Below are positions 17,331-27,706 of a DNA stretch of 64,000 nt, piece after piece; position 1 is the first letter of the stretch, and each line of letters opens with the position of its first letter. A model generated the notes under the pieces. The model was not told the DNA's origin. It did no database searches and saw nothing but the letters and a program-made list of their open reading frames with translations. The stretch is from CAVIQK01 sp964613035 (GTDB lineage: Bacteria; Bacillota; Clostridia; Christensenellales; DTU072), in the NCBI GenBank assembly GCA_964613035.1, contig CAZTFQ010000008.1, positions 1-64,000 of the forward strand, in the 5' to 3' direction. The position numbers and the translations under genes were made by a program.

Positions 17331-19297
17331 TTCTTTTTAAGTATCGGGAAGAAATTACCTCCCTGCACGGTGCGGTTACGGAAATTGTAATACTTGGGTT
17401 CTACAGCGTCTATCCAGTCGGAGAACGGAACCCTCTGCTCGGTATCACGGAAAAACTTATCCACCATAGCGGCGTATCTGTCGACGTCTGCGGCATTGCC
17501 CATAGACGCCGTCCAAAACATCCAGTCCGTCTTGACGTAACTGCTACGGTTGTCGAGAGGTATGCCGTAAGGAGCCGCCACCGTGTCGTAATAACGAAGT
17601 TCCGACTCGACCAGGTCGGAGAACATCCCTCCGTCTAAAAGTATATCGACAGCCATGTTGTACTTCATGCTGTAGCTCCCGAGATTATCGCAATTGAGTA
17701 CGGTGTGATCGCCGTCGCGATAGAGTTTCTTCCACTCGGCGGCGTAATTACGCGCTACATCGAGATACTTGGCGGAAAGGTCTGCTCTACCCAAGACTCT
17801 CATTATCTCCGAGTAACAATATATCCCCGTGATAGCCTTAACGGCGAGATTGGCGTTCTTGTCAAGATGCCCCGAAAAGTCGTCCGTACAAAGCTGATTG
17901 GCAGGAATTAGACCGTATTCCACCAGATACTCAACCCACTCGGAGAACAAGTCCGCGTTGTCTTCTAATATATACTTGTCGCCGGATACGGCATAGTATA
18001 GCCACGACATTATTATCATGTTACCGCTCTCTTCTACAGGCATCTGACGATTGAAGTCGTACAACTCGTGCTTATACGGCATCTGGTAATAAAACGGCAA
18101 GCTCTCCGGCTTATGCCAGTCGTGTACGGCGAGGTCACTGCATTCGGGCTGATTCTTGATAGCGTAATATTGCCCGAGACAATACGGATATATACCCACG
18201 TCGTGAGGAGCGAACCTCTCTCTCCAGCCGGGCATACGCGAATATTTGAATATCGGTAGCAACATCCCCTTGACCAGCTCGGGATTGTAGACGAGATACA
18301 ACGGAATCGACGGATAACTGACGTCTACCGTGGCTATACAACCGTCCGAATTACATTCTTTGGATAAAAACAACAGATTTCCGTCCTTGTCGGCAACCAG
18401 CTTGTGCGCGGCTATCGACTGACGAAGAGAGGCATACAAAACAAGTAAATAATCCTCTCCGTACCCCTCGGCGTCACGGCGCAGTCTCTCGTCGAATTCT
18501 CTCGCAAGAGCGATTATATTGCCCCTCTCCCTGTACGCATACTCTATCGCGTCGAATATCGTCTTACCGTTACGTTGCCAGTAATTATTGAGATACTGCC
18601 CGAAATAGAAAATGGACACGATATCGTCAAAAGCCACCGTAAAAAACGACTCCACACTCTTAGTCTTACCCTCCGCGTTACGCACGACTATCCATTGTCT
18701 GTCGTCGAGCTTATATGAAGACGCGCTCTTGCCGCTGAGATACATATAGCCCCAGTCGGCTCCGACCTCGTCCATACTGTTGCTCAGAGGATACTGACGG
18801 AGTAGTCCCATCCCGACCGTCTCACAGCCCTCCAGGACGTATCTGTTGACGCGGACTTCTTCCGTACGATCTTCTCTGAAGCACGTATCGAAACACGCCC
18901 GCTCTTCCATATGTAGCTCTACTTCTATCTCGTGGGCAGAGTCGGACTCGTATGTATAATTGACGTAACACACCGGTAAGGATAATATATCAGGATTGTC
19001 GGGCATAAGTGGCGACAAAAACTCGACGGAGAATTTTCCGTCGGATAATTCATAATTATATCTCGTAAAAAACGCTTCCTCTTCAGTAGACTCCAAAACC
19101 AGCGCGGGGCAATCGCCTCTTCCTAAAAATCTGTACTCCTCCCCGTCTATACGGAGTATTCCTACGATAGGCTTGGGCTCGCCGTGCCAAAACACAACGT
19201 CACTCTCGGCAGGATTGTCCGAGGGGGACCAAAAAGAAAAATACGGGTCCTTAACCAGTAACGGATATGCGGGTAGACGACGTTCTCGTAAAATCAT
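17303..19297 (-). CDS. Glutaminase A-like protein (DUF4965/DUF5127/DUF1793 type)
   Basis: 664 aa. The start PAYPLLVKDPYFSFWSPSD, followed by VVFWHGEPKPIVGILRIDG, is the typical N-terminus of the fungal/bacterial GtaA-like family. A central domain with NNYWQRNGKTIFDAIEYAYR and SLRQSIAAHKLV and a C-terminal (alpha/alpha)6-type region with NLAVKAITGIYCYSEIM follow. Experimentally supported roles in the family are few, and many members sit in glycan-use clusters, so a glycosidase-like role is as plausible as glutaminase. There is no signal peptide. It is followed by the GH20 gene with a 28-bp overlap. A TTGACA sits upstream (near 19352-19357) but its -10 is unclear. Confidence 0.8.
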   Translation of the reverse strand: MILRERRLPAYPLLVKDPYFSFWSPSDNPAESDVVFWHGEPKPIVGILRIDGEEYRFLGRGDCPALVLESTEEEAFFTRYNYELSDGKFSVEFLSPLMPDNPDILSLPVCYVNYTYESDSAHEIEVELHMEERACFDTCFREDRTEEVRVNRYVLEGCETVGMGLLRQYPLSNSMDEVGADWGYMYLSGKSASSYKLDDRQWIVVRNAEGKTKSVESFFTVAFDDIVSIFYFGQYLNNYWQRNGKTIFDAIEYAYRERGNIIALAREFDERLRRDAEGYGEDYLLVLYASLRQSIAAHKLVADKDGNLLFLSKECNSDGCIATVDVSYPSIPLYLVYNPELVKGMLLPIFKYSRMPGWRERFAPHDVGIYPYCLGQYYAIKNQPECSDLAVHDWHKPESLPFYYQMPYKHELYDFNRQMPVEESGNMIIMSWLYYAVSGDKYILEDNADLFSEWVEYLVEYGLIPANQLCTDDFSGHLDKNANLAVKAITGIYCYSEIMRVLGRADLSAKYLDVARNYAAEWKKLYRDGDHTVLNCDNLGSYSMKYNMAVDILLDGGMFSDLVESELRYYDTVAAPYGIPLDNRSSYVKTDWMFWTASMGNAADVDRYAAMVDKFFRDTEQRVPFSDWIDAVEPKYYNFRNRTVQGGNFFPILKKKWSEICKVK

Positions 19298-19441
19298 AAT
19301 ATAGCTTCTTCCTAAGATGATAATATATTTTTTATTAAAAACGTTGCTTTGTCAACATTTTTGAGTTGCTTATAGCTAGTTTTCTTTGTCTTTTTATTAA
19401 GACGCCGCCTCTCGGACGTTGACCCGATCGGCGACATACGA

Positions 19442-19466
19442 GGGCGCCCGCCCGAGGCGGGCACCC
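19442..19466 (-). terminator. Strong GC hairpin after the lipoprotein operon
   Basis: A 10-bp stem GGGTGCCCGC/GCGGGCGCCC in RNA sense (one G:U) with a 5-nt loop sits 35 bp after the stop at 19502. No T run follows on the minus strand, so it may be a weak terminator or an mRNA 3' stabiliser. A small second palindrome AGCGTA/TACGCT lies at 19476-19490. Nothing else is seen in 19298-19501 apart from the TTGACA near 19352. Confidence 0.5.
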
Positions 19467-19501
19467 TTTAATTTTAGCGTAGTATACGCTTATTCCGAAG
19501 A

Positions 19502-22500
19502 TTACTCCGCTTCGGAAGCCGGTACGGAAAGAACGGCATTCTCACCGAAAGTGATTCCGCTATCGGTGATATTCCAGACGCCTGCGGTATAACCGCTACA
19601 ATCGCTGGCAAGAAGTTCTTCCAGGGAGTTATATTGCTCTACGTTCCAACCGTTTTGTACGGCACCGTTGGCAGCATCGTACGGAGCTTTCTGGAGCGTT
19701 ACGTCGCTGTTGACTATAACTTTGACATTCTGCGCATAGCTCCAACCGCAACCTTTACCTGCTATCGCGCCGACTTGAGTATTATCTACTTCCAATCCGT
19801 CTGCGAATCTCAAATTAACGATGATGTTATTGAAATTGCTCGGGAACACGCATCCCGCTATAGGACCTGCAGCTACATAGTTAAGGTCACCGGAGATACC
19901 TGCGGGATTCTTTTCGAAAACAAAATCGATGTAAACGTTATCGAGCAACGCATTGTCGTTGAGACTCATAAAGACGCCAGTTGCTGCGTTAGTATCATAT
20001 GCACTCTTTACGTTAATGAAAGCAATATTCTTAACCGTGCCTTTCAAACAATTGAAAAATCCTCCGTTCCAGCCGGTTGCAAGAGTAAAGTCGGAGATTG
20101 CATATCCTTGACCGTCTAAAATGCCTGTAAAATTAAGACATACATATTTCCAATTGTTGAGTGCTTTATTGCCTATGCTTATGTTATTGGTAAGCACGAA
20201 TTTTCCGTCGGGATGAGCGGCAAACTTCGTATTGACGTCTTCTTCCGTGGATATCCAATAAACAAGAGACGCCGTAACTTTGAAAGACACCGCTTCGTTA
20301 TTGCCGCACTGAGCGCTGAGAGTAGCTTCGCCTTCGCCTTTGACTCTGACTTTAATTACGCCGCCGTCGAGGAAAAGCTCCGCTACGTCGGAATTGCTGG
20401 AATTCAATTTGACCGATGCGGGGACGTCTACCGCAGAGCCGTCTTTTTGACCGCTGATCACGACGTCGAGGACCTTCTCGGTCTCGAATTGTACGTCGAG
20501 GTCGCCGCCGTCATAGACGAGTTCTACGAGAGAATCGGGATCTACGAGGGTTACTTTGAAAGATTTTTCCACTGTATCTATTTTAAGAGTTACGGTGGTC
20601 TCGCCTATTCCTGAGGGAGTAATGACGATGTTGAGACCTTCTATTGCAACCGTAGCGACGTCTTCATTAGAAGACTCTACCGTCGCTATAGAGGGGATCG
20701 CCGTGAGATCGTCGAGATAATTCTTACCGGAGACCGCTACGTTGATGGCGGACATATCTTCTGCATACACTTCATTGACGTCTTGTATATCGTTAATGAA
20801 GTACTCGGGAGCCTGCGTAAGAGTTACGTTGATATTGATAGTGGTGCTACCTACGGTGATACTGAGTACGGCAGAACCTTCTCCTACGTATTCTACATAG
20901 AAACCTTCGTCTTCATCATATACGAGTCGAGCCACTTCTTCATTGGTAGAAGAGAGCGTGAAGATATCCTCGCTGTATTCATCCGTCACCTGACCGTTGT
21001 TGAGGATACTGAAGCCGAGTCCCTCCGCATTGGGGAGTTGAGCACCGTATTCCTTATTGATATTCTTGGAGCCGTTATAATGCACGTCCCATTCGGGCGT
21101 AGCCTCGAGAACGAGCATATCGTGGAAATAGACGGCGCCTTCTCTTATAGACCATACGCCTTCGTTAAGCCAAGCATTGTCGGCAGAATTGATTGCACTG
21201 TAAGTATCGGTATATACACCCGTATTACTTGTAATGTATTCAGCCACGCCTTGAGCGGCTTCCTTGATGTATAATCCGTCGAATGACGGAGCCGTAACGG
21301 GTTTTCCGTAGCTCATGACGGCGACGTTCTCCACTTTACCGGCCCAAGCGCCCGCCGTAACGGCGACCGCCGCTATATTTTCGAGATAATCTTCACCGTC
21401 TGTACTGAGATTGAGAACAACGTTTTTAATCTTACCGGTGATGGTAGACGCCAGTCCTGCACCTCCGTCAGAATCACTATATTGATACGTATATTTGAGA
21501 CAATAATCGATATAAACGTTTTCTACCACACCGTTTTCACCGATAATTCCGAAGAAAGAGTTGTTACGACAGAAAGTAGGATTGGCGAAAAAGCCGACGA
21601 AAGCCACGTCTCTGATAACGCCGTCCATTCTCTGAGATATACCCTTACAATCTCCGTCCATCAGACGACCTTTAAGTATTTTATGACCTCTGCCGTCAAA
21701 TACTCCCGTGAAAGGATATTGTTTTGAAGGATCATTGGGGTCATACACTCCGAAAAGCGGATTCCAATTGCCGTCGTGGAAGAATTCATCATTCCAGTCG
21801 ATATCTTGAGTAAGATAATATTTTGCGCTCAAGTCATTGTAAATAGCCTTTAACCCTGCTTTGTTCGAAATTGCGATATAACCGACGTAGCTGCGGCAGG
21901 ATATATCTTCTATACGGACGAGTTCTATATCGTTGTATTTGACGATAAGGGCTACTTCTCCGTCCGAGGATGCTACGATCTCGCCGTTGTCGTTAACTAT
22001 GGCTATCTCTTCGTTATCGATAGAGACGGAGAGAGCTATATCGGAGTTTTCCACGCCGTCTACGAGAGCCTTCACTCTAACGGTGGGGACGACGTTGCCA
22101 TCTTCTAGCCCGGAGAGGACTTCTTTTCCGCTAAGCGTGACTTCTGCGGTGAGGTAGCTCGCCACTACCGTGACGTCACCATTGACCACATAACTATCGT
22201 CGATTTTCTGTCCGTCTACGTACCAGCCGAGGAGGGTTCCGTTCTCTATAGACGCAGAGGGAAGCTGACCTATAGCCTGACTTCCGACGATGTTTCTGGT
22301 GGCTTCACTGCCGCTACCGAGACCGTAATTAAAGGTGACCGTATTGGCGCGTAAGAAGCTCGCCGATATAGCCAGATCGGAAGATACGTTGGAGATAACG
22401 TAAGTGTTACCGTCTACGGTTGCAGGGGCGGAGTTGACCAAAAGGGAGCCCAGCACGTAATGCTCGTCGGGCGTAACGGTCAAGGTCACGGAACCTCCTG

Positions 22501-22864
22501 CGACGACCGTAGAGACGTTGGCTGTAACGGAACCGTTTTCGCAAGTACCGACGGTGACGTTATAGAGTCTGATGAAGGTAGCCGATACGGTGATGTCGGA
22601 CGTGACGTTTTCTACCACGTAGGACAACCCCTCTACGGTGACCTCTGCGTCGTTGATCGAGAGAGAGCTCAATACGTATCCCTCGTCGGGCGCGATTGTA
22701 AGGGTGAGGTTTTCACCCTCTTTGATTGTTTCGACGTCAGCCGTGACGGAGCCGTGCTCGGACTCTTGAATGGTGACGTTGTAGGTAGTGTCGCATGCAA
22801 CGAGAGATATTAGAGCCAGGATAACCAGCACTACCGACAAGCAAGTCAAAACTTTCTTTTTCAT
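19502..22864 (-). CDS. Large surface lipoprotein with InlB-type repeats, Ig-like and beta-helix (GLUG-like) modules
   Basis: 1120 aa. The signal peptide ends in the lipobox LVAC, so it is anchored to the outer face of the membrane. Two InlB B-repeat-like units follow (about 27-100 and 101-175, each VTIAPDEGYVL or VTPDEHYVL), then Listeria-Bacteroides-type and BIG2-like strands. Two large modules with the pattern ISNKAGLKAI, FTGVFDGRGHKI, VENVYID and ISTEEDVNTKF, FTGILDGQGYAIS, LDNVYID (about 345-540 and 890-1095) resemble right-handed beta-helix GLUG domains. It is the last of four lipoproteins behind an ABC sugar importer, so glycan binding at the surface is the likely role. No catalytic motif was seen. 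Confidence 0.8.
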   Translation of the reverse strand: MKKKVLTCLSVVLVILALISLVACDTTYNVTIQESEHGSVTADVETIKEGENLTLTIAPDEGYVLSSLSINDAEVTVEGLSYVVENVTSDITVSATFIRLYNVTVGTCENGSVTANVSTVVAGGSVTLTVTPDEHYVLGSLLVNSAPATVDGNTYVISNVSSDLAISASFLRANTVTFNYGLGSGSEATRNIVGSQAIGQLPSASIENGTLLGWYVDGQKIDDSYVVNGDVTVVASYLTAEVTLSGKEVLSGLEDGNVVPTVRVKALVDGVENSDIALSVSIDNEEIAIVNDNGEIVASSDGEVALIVKYNDIELVRIEDISCRSYVGYIAISNKAGLKAIYNDLSAKYYLTQDIDWNDEFFHDGNWNPLFGVYDPNDPSKQYPFTGVFDGRGHKILKGRLMDGDCKGISQRMDGVIRDVAFVGFFANPTFCRNNSFFGIIGENGVVENVYIDYCLKYTYQYSDSDGGAGLASTITGKIKNVVLNLSTDGEDYLENIAAVAVTAGAWAGKVENVAVMSYGKPVTAPSFDGLYIKEAAQGVAEYITSNTGVYTDTYSAINSADNAWLNEGVWSIREGAVYFHDMLVLEATPEWDVHYNGSKNINKEYGAQLPNAEGLGFSILNNGQVTDEYSEDIFTLSSTNEEVARLVYDEDEGFYVEYVGEGSAVLSITVGSTTININVTLTQAPEYFINDIQDVNEVYAEDMSAINVAVSGKNYLDDLTAIPSIATVESSNEDVATVAIEGLNIVITPSGIGETTVTLKIDTVEKSFKVTLVDPDSLVELVYDGGDLDVQFETEKVLDVVISGQKDGSAVDVPASVKLNSSNSDVAELFLDGGVIKVRVKGEGEATLSAQCGNNEAVSFKVTASLVYWISTEEDVNTKFAAHPDGKFVLTNNISIGNKALNNWKYVCLNFTGILDGQGYAISDFTLATGWNGGFFNCLKGTVKNIAFINVKSAYDTNAATGVFMSLNDNALLDNVYIDFVFEKNPAGISGDLNYVAAGPIAGCVFPSNFNNIIVNLRFADGLEVDNTQVGAIAGKGCGWSYAQNVKVIVNSDVTLQKAPYDAANGAVQNGWNVEQYNSLEELLASDCSGYTAGVWNITDSGITFGENAVLSVPASEAE

Positions 22865-22925
22865 GTTTCTTCTCCTTATAGAATTATTTTTAATGGAAAT
22901 TATCCATCAAATCTGAATTGATCCT

Positions 22926-25778
22926 CTAGAAGAGGTGTTTTAAGGTCGGGAGAGCATTGCTCGAGACGTTCCAGACCTGCGTCGAGAACGATCCGAAGGG
23001 CGCATATTCCGCTACCGCGGAGGACTCGGATCTATACATCTTACAATTGGATACTATACCGTTGTTATAGGATATCGCGTTGACGATACAATCGGTAGTA
23101 CCAGTTACGATTCCGATGCAATCTTTTGCCACACCCTGATCCAATCCGATGATTACGCCGAGGAATATGTTTTCGCCGGAAGCCTCGGACACGTCCACGT
23201 ACGAAATACAATTGTAGATACGACCTCTGTACTCGTTGGTTCCGCATATACCCGCACCGGTACGATAATTCGTCGGGCTGCCGGCACTGACTTTGGCTCT
23301 GACTACGATATTCTCGATAATACCGGTATTAAACGAAACGATACCGTATGTTTCTTGTTGCGTTTCTCCGGAATTAGGACAAAATTCAATATCGACGAAG
23401 TTGGTGTTACGGATAATCGCGGTGGTTGCCGTACGGCCCCAGATACCTCTATTCCATCCGACGACTTTTGCGTTACTGACGGTACAACCGTTGCCGTCGA
23501 AGACTCCTCCGAAGTAGGCGTCGTCGGAATCGTTGTTCGACCACGGAGTAATCGTATTAAAAGTCTTACCGCCGAAGTCGATATCGTTGACGAGGCAATA
23601 GTTGTACTTAAGATTGTTTTTCATAGCCTGCAATTGTTCTGCGGTAGAAATCTGATGCCATTCCGTGACACTTACTTTAATGAAGTCCGGATAATCGTCT
23701 TCTATATAGCGGATGCTGATATAGCAAGACCCTGCGCCCGTGGCGGTTATGATACCGTCCGCGGATACCGTGGCAACGTATGGGTCTGAAGACTCATAGC
23801 TGAGGTCCGTATCGATCGTCGTACCGTGATTATCTTTAAGTATTATATTCTCGGTGTTTTCGAGAGCGGGATTGTTATAATCCAGTGCGACGTTGGAATT
23901 ATCGGCAGTAAGGACGGTCCCCGTTACTATTATTCTTACGGTTGCATTGGAACCGTTAAAAAGCGATACGTTAAGCGTAACCACACCCTTTGCTCTGGCA
24001 AAGAATGATAACGAATTGTCTTCGTTCTCTTCGACGGAGACTATGTTGGAGTCGTTGTCTTCAACGTTCCAGTCCATCTCGATACCTTTTACGTTGGCGG
24101 GAGCAACGGTGTATCTGAAACCTTGCGCCATATACATAGTAGCGTTGTCGAAGGAGACCTCTGGATAATTATTGAGTGCGGGAATGTCAAGACCGGTCTT
24201 TTTCCAGACTTTATCGGAGAAAACGTGCAATTGAGTTCCCTTTAAGAATGCCTCATCGCTGTTAAAGACGCCGCAATCCGTAAAAGATCCGAGCGAATTG
24301 GAAAACTCCGCATACATGGGAAGCGTTGCGTCGGTACATATCGCATAGCAGTTTTCTACGACGCCGCAGTTGTAACCAATCAATGCGCCGCAATTATTAT
24401 AAGTACGCGCCGCGGTGACTTTGATTATACAGTTGCGAATGATACCCGTCTGGGCATTGGTAGCGACTATGCCGCCGTGGGCGTTCCAGTTGCTGGGACC
24501 GTCGTTTTTGATGGTGTTTTCCAGATAACAGTTTTCTATAAGACCTTTATTGAAAGAAACAATACTTCCGACCTTGTTAGAAGTGTCGGCATTGACGAGG
24601 TTGATGACGGAGAGGTTGCGGATAATAGCGGTCGTATTGGTCTGACCGATAATACCGTTGTTCCAGCCGGCTTGAATATTGATATTCTTGATAGCGTAGC
24701 CCTGACCGTCGAGAATGCCGCCGAAATAGGAGCTGTCCGGAACGTTGTCGCCAGCCCATTTTGTCACGCCGTCCCAGGTTTTTCCTTGAAAGTCGATATC
24801 AGAGACCAACTTGAAGATTCCGTTGATATCGCTACGCATATACTCCATATCGTCGGGAGTGGAGATAGCGTACCAGCTCTCAACGTTGACTACGGCAACT
24901 TCTGATGAATCCGCCACCGAGGCGGTTACCGTTACGTTACCGCTCTTCTTGGCTGTAAGAACGGCTGAAGAAGTCTTCCCGTCGTATTTTACGCTGACGA
25001 TGCTCTCGTCGGAGGATTCCCATATGACGCTACTTGAGGTGAGATTCAATTTTCCGCTCTTACCGGAGACCGTGATATTGGCGGTATTAGCTCCGTTGGG
25101 GTGAAGGGTCACATCCGTTTCGGACAGAGTGATCTGAACGACTTTCTCGACTTTTACTTCACAGACCGCCGTTTGACCGGAGGCTGTAGTTGCGGTTATT
25201 TTCACGTACGGAGCCGAGACGTCTTGGGCGTCCTTTCTGCTCTTAGTGATTTTATTACCCGTAACGATACCGTTGTCGTCTACCGAGACGTATTCTTCGT
25301 CTTCGGACGACCAGGTTACGGATGCGTTCTGCTCAATGAGACCTTTTTTGACTATCGCGGACAGTTGTACCGACTCGTCTTTGAAGAGTCTTAGAGAATC
25401 ACGATTGATAGATATCGTTTCTCTTGACGCTACCGTGACTGTACAAGTAGCGGACGCGTCGCCGAGTCTTGCGGTAATCGTGGCGGTTCCGTCCGACACC
25501 GCGGTGACTTTACCGTTGTTGACGGTAGCTACAGAAGGCGCGGAACTTTCCCACGTCGGGACGGAGCTGGTGCCCGACACTGTAGCTATGATTATGGCTG
25601 ACTGCCCCATCTCTAGGGTAAGAGAGCTCTTATCCAGGCTAAGTTCGATCGTACCGGAGGGTTCTGAGCCCGAACCGCCTGAGGGCACTTCGTCGTCGTC
25701 ACAAGCGACGATACAGCAAGAAACCGTTAAAATCAGCGCTAATGCGATTACTATTAAAAGTTTTTTGTTCATATTCAT
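22926..25778 (-). CDS. Surface lipoprotein with BIG2 Ig-like domains and duplicated beta-helix (GLUG-like) modules
   Basis: 950 aa. Signal peptide with lipobox IVAC, then an acidic linker and three BIG2-type Ig domains (for example KSSLTLEMGQSAIIIATVSG, then the WESSAPSVATVNNGKVTAVSDG pattern). Two GLUG-like modules (about 305-515 and 735-930) share WYAISTPDDMEYM/WHQISTAEQLQAM, DIDFQGKTWD/DIDFGGKTFN, and YFGGILDGQG/YFGGVFDGNG. These point to an internal duplication. It ends 61 bp ahead of the related 1120-aa protein and starts 8 bp after the DUF4838 gene, in one operon. Binding or scaffold role at the cell surface is inferred; no enzyme motif is visible. Confidence 0.8.
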   Translation of the reverse strand: MNMNKKLLIVIALALILTVSCCIVACDDDEVPSGGSGSEPSGTIELSLDKSSLTLEMGQSAIIIATVSGTSSVPTWESSAPSVATVNNGKVTAVSDGTATITARLGDASATCTVTVASRETISINRDSLRLFKDESVQLSAIVKKGLIEQNASVTWSSEDEEYVSVDDNGIVTGNKITKSRKDAQDVSAPYVKITATTASGQTAVCEVKVEKVVQITLSETDVTLHPNGANTANITVSGKSGKLNLTSSSVIWESSDESIVSVKYDGKTSSAVLTAKKSGNVTVTASVADSSEVAVVNVESWYAISTPDDMEYMRSDINGIFKLVSDIDFQGKTWDGVTKWAGDNVPDSSYFGGILDGQGYAIKNINIQAGWNNGIIGQTNTTAIIRNLSVINLVNADTSNKVGSIVSFNKGLIENCYLENTIKNDGPSNWNAHGGIVATNAQTGIIRNCIIKVTAARTYNNCGALIGYNCGVVENCYAICTDATLPMYAEFSNSLGSFTDCGVFNSDEAFLKGTQLHVFSDKVWKKTGLDIPALNNYPEVSFDNATMYMAQGFRYTVAPANVKGIEMDWNVEDNDSNIVSVEENEDNSLSFFARAKGVVTLNVSLFNGSNATVRIIVTGTVLTADNSNVALDYNNPALENTENIILKDNHGTTIDTDLSYESSDPYVATVSADGIITATGAGSCYISIRYIEDDYPDFIKVSVTEWHQISTAEQLQAMKNNLKYNYCLVNDIDFGGKTFNTITPWSNNDSDDAYFGGVFDGNGCTVSNAKVVGWNRGIWGRTATTAIIRNTNFVDIEFCPNSGETQQETYGIVSFNTGIIENIVVRAKVSAGSPTNYRTGAGICGTNEYRGRIYNCISYVDVSEASGENIFLGVIIGLDQGVAKDCIGIVTGTTDCIVNAISYNNGIVSNCKMYRSESSAVAEYAPFGSFSTQVWNVSSNALPTLKHLF

Positions 25779-25786
25779 TCCTCCCG

Positions 25787-27706
25787 TTAGTCACTGAGAG
25801 CGATTCTCCAGGCGTTGATGCGTTTATCTACTGCGCCGTCGTCGCCCTGAGCAAGGTTGGTATGCTCGTGCCAGTAGAAGACGTTGTTGGCTTTAGCAAC
25901 TTCTTCGAATTCGTCTATCATCGACTTCTGTTCGGCGGTGGTGTAGGTCTGTTGATAATACTGAAGCGCCCAGAAGAGCACAGATAGCTTTTCCATTTTT
26001 ACACGCTTGACCAGAGACTCGTACAGCGTAGGATCGGTATCTTTATATTTAGCTACCGCTTCTATTGCTTTATCAAAATAATCGAGACAGGTATCCACGT
26101 AAGCCTTAGACCAATATTTACTGTTATTGTAGTTAACGTAACAAGTGGCATCCATATCGTATTCTTGTCTGATGACCTCGAGGTGAGTTCTCGTTAAATC
26201 GTAATATTTGGTCATATACTCGGCAGCGTCCTTATAATAATGCGTCATAAAGTCGGACACGAGCTTCACGGTGTCTGCCTCGGTATCCCACATCAGCTTA
26301 GCCGATAAATAGGTACGGAGTCTCTCGAACGACGGCGCACCGGTATCCCAAGTACCCATATCGAAAATAACTTTGCCGCCTACGCTCTTCAACTCTTGAT
26401 ACTGTAAGGCTTGCGTTCCCCAGTTGTTAAAATTGGTAAAATAGTTAAAGAAGTTGGCACTATACGTCCAGATACAAAAAGTATCGCAAACCTTTTGCCA
26501 GCCGAGCATACTCTCGGCGATCTCCGAGTTGTGCTCGGTATCGAGGAACCCGTAACTGTAATTGGCATTGAGCGGCGCAAAGTAGATGAAAACGTTGTCT
26601 TCCGCCTTAACGTCGGGATGAGTCAATTCCATAGTGCCGTCTTCCTTGGTCACTACGGGTGCTTTCAGAGTTTGGAGATATGCGAAAGTACCGATAAAGA
26701 TTTCTCTGTCGGGATCTGTTTCCGCAAGCCACGCATTGATATCTTTGGCGACCTTATTGACAAAAATCATATCCACTCCGCTGGGTGTGCCGTAGAGTTC
26801 GAGAGCGGCTTTACAGTTGTCACAAGTACAGAAGGTATTGGAGTCTTCTTCGCCTAGAAGAATATAATGTTGATCGGGGTGAGACTTGATAATGGTCTTC
26901 AATCTTTCGACGAATTCCAATCTCATATCCTCGTTAGTCAGACATAGCTGAGTTCCGTCGGGACTATACCAGTCGGGATGACTATTATAGTAAGTGGCTT
27001 TCGGCATAATCGAAAAGTGGCTGTGTGAGCCGTATATCCAATCGTGACCGTGCTGTTCTACTCTCATACGATCTCTGTAGACCGTATTGTTGGCTACTTC
27101 GTAATAGCTCAATTGGCGTTTTTCGAAGTCTGGTGCTACGGACTCGTCGAACTGCAACAGCTTCAATTCCTGAACCGTTTCGTAATAAATCTCGTCTTCG
27201 GCATACGTTTCAAACCCTATCTCGTGATTAAGGAACCCGTATACTCCGTACAGGGTACCGTAATCCGAAGGGCCTGCGATAATGACGGTATTTCCCTTGG
27301 TAACAATTCTGTAGCCGTCCGTAGTAAGGACGGAGCTGTCTACGACGACGCCGCTGGTAGCGAGAATCTCTGTGTCGCCTACGGAGATGTATTTATCGTC
27401 CGAATTGAATGAAAGCCCCGCATCGGAAACGACTTGCAATTCCGCACCGGTCGATTTTCTTATAAAGGTAACCAATTCCTCTTGCGCTACTTTTTCTTTA
27501 GTGGCAGGATTGGACGGCATGACAACCTTATATTCCGTACTGCCGCCGGAAGCGAGCAATATGTCCGTAGAGGGAAGCGTCACAGGTTCTTCCTCCTCGT
27601 ATATCGGAGTCTCTTCCTCGGGATTATCGTCGCAAGCTATCATAACCACCGAAAAACAAATAACGATGAGTAAAACTAAACTAATTAACTTAAGCGATTT
27701 CTTCAT
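25787..27706 (-). CDS. DUF4838 domain lipoprotein (possible glycoside hydrolase)
   Basis: 639 aa. Signal peptide with lipobox-like MIAC, then a Pro/Glu-rich linker. An N-terminal domain like that of alpha-glucuronidases or GH20 (AQEELVTFIRKSTGAEL, DGYRIVTKGNTVIIAGPSDYGTLYGVYGFLNHEIG, about 55-180) is followed by DUF4838 with FERRQLSY-type start and the motif LLGEEDSNTFCTCDNC (about 290-305), whose cysteines are usual in this family. DUF4838 proteins are believed to be barrel-fold glycan hydrolases but are little tested. Its start overlaps the preceding gene by 17 bp, so it is translationally coupled in the importer operon. Confidence 0.85.
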   Translation of the reverse strand: MKKSLKLISLVLLIVICFSVVMIACDDNPEEETPIYEEEEPVTLPSTDILLASGGSTEYKVVMPSNPATKEKVAQEELVTFIRKSTGAELQVVSDAGLSFNSDDKYISVGDTEILATSGVVVDSSVLTTDGYRIVTKGNTVIIAGPSDYGTLYGVYGFLNHEIGFETYAEDEIYYETVQELKLLQFDESVAPDFEKRQLSYYEVANNTVYRDRMRVEQHGHDWIYGSHSHFSIMPKATYYNSHPDWYSPDGTQLCLTNEDMRLEFVERLKTIIKSHPDQHYILLGEEDSNTFCTCDNCKAALELYGTPSGVDMIFVNKVAKDINAWLAETDPDREIFIGTFAYLQTLKAPVVTKEDGTMELTHPDVKAEDNVFIYFAPLNANYSYGFLDTEHNSEIAESMLGWQKVCDTFCIWTYSANFFNYFTNFNNWGTQALQYQELKSVGGKVIFDMGTWDTGAPSFERLRTYLSAKLMWDTEADTVKLVSDFMTHYYKDAAEYMTKYYDLTRTHLEVIRQEYDMDATCYVNYNNSKYWSKAYVDTCLDYFDKAIEAVAKYKDTDPTLYESLVKRVKMEKLSVLFWALQYYQQTYTTAEQKSMIDEFEEVAKANNVFYWHEHTNLAQGDDGAVDKRINAWRIALSD

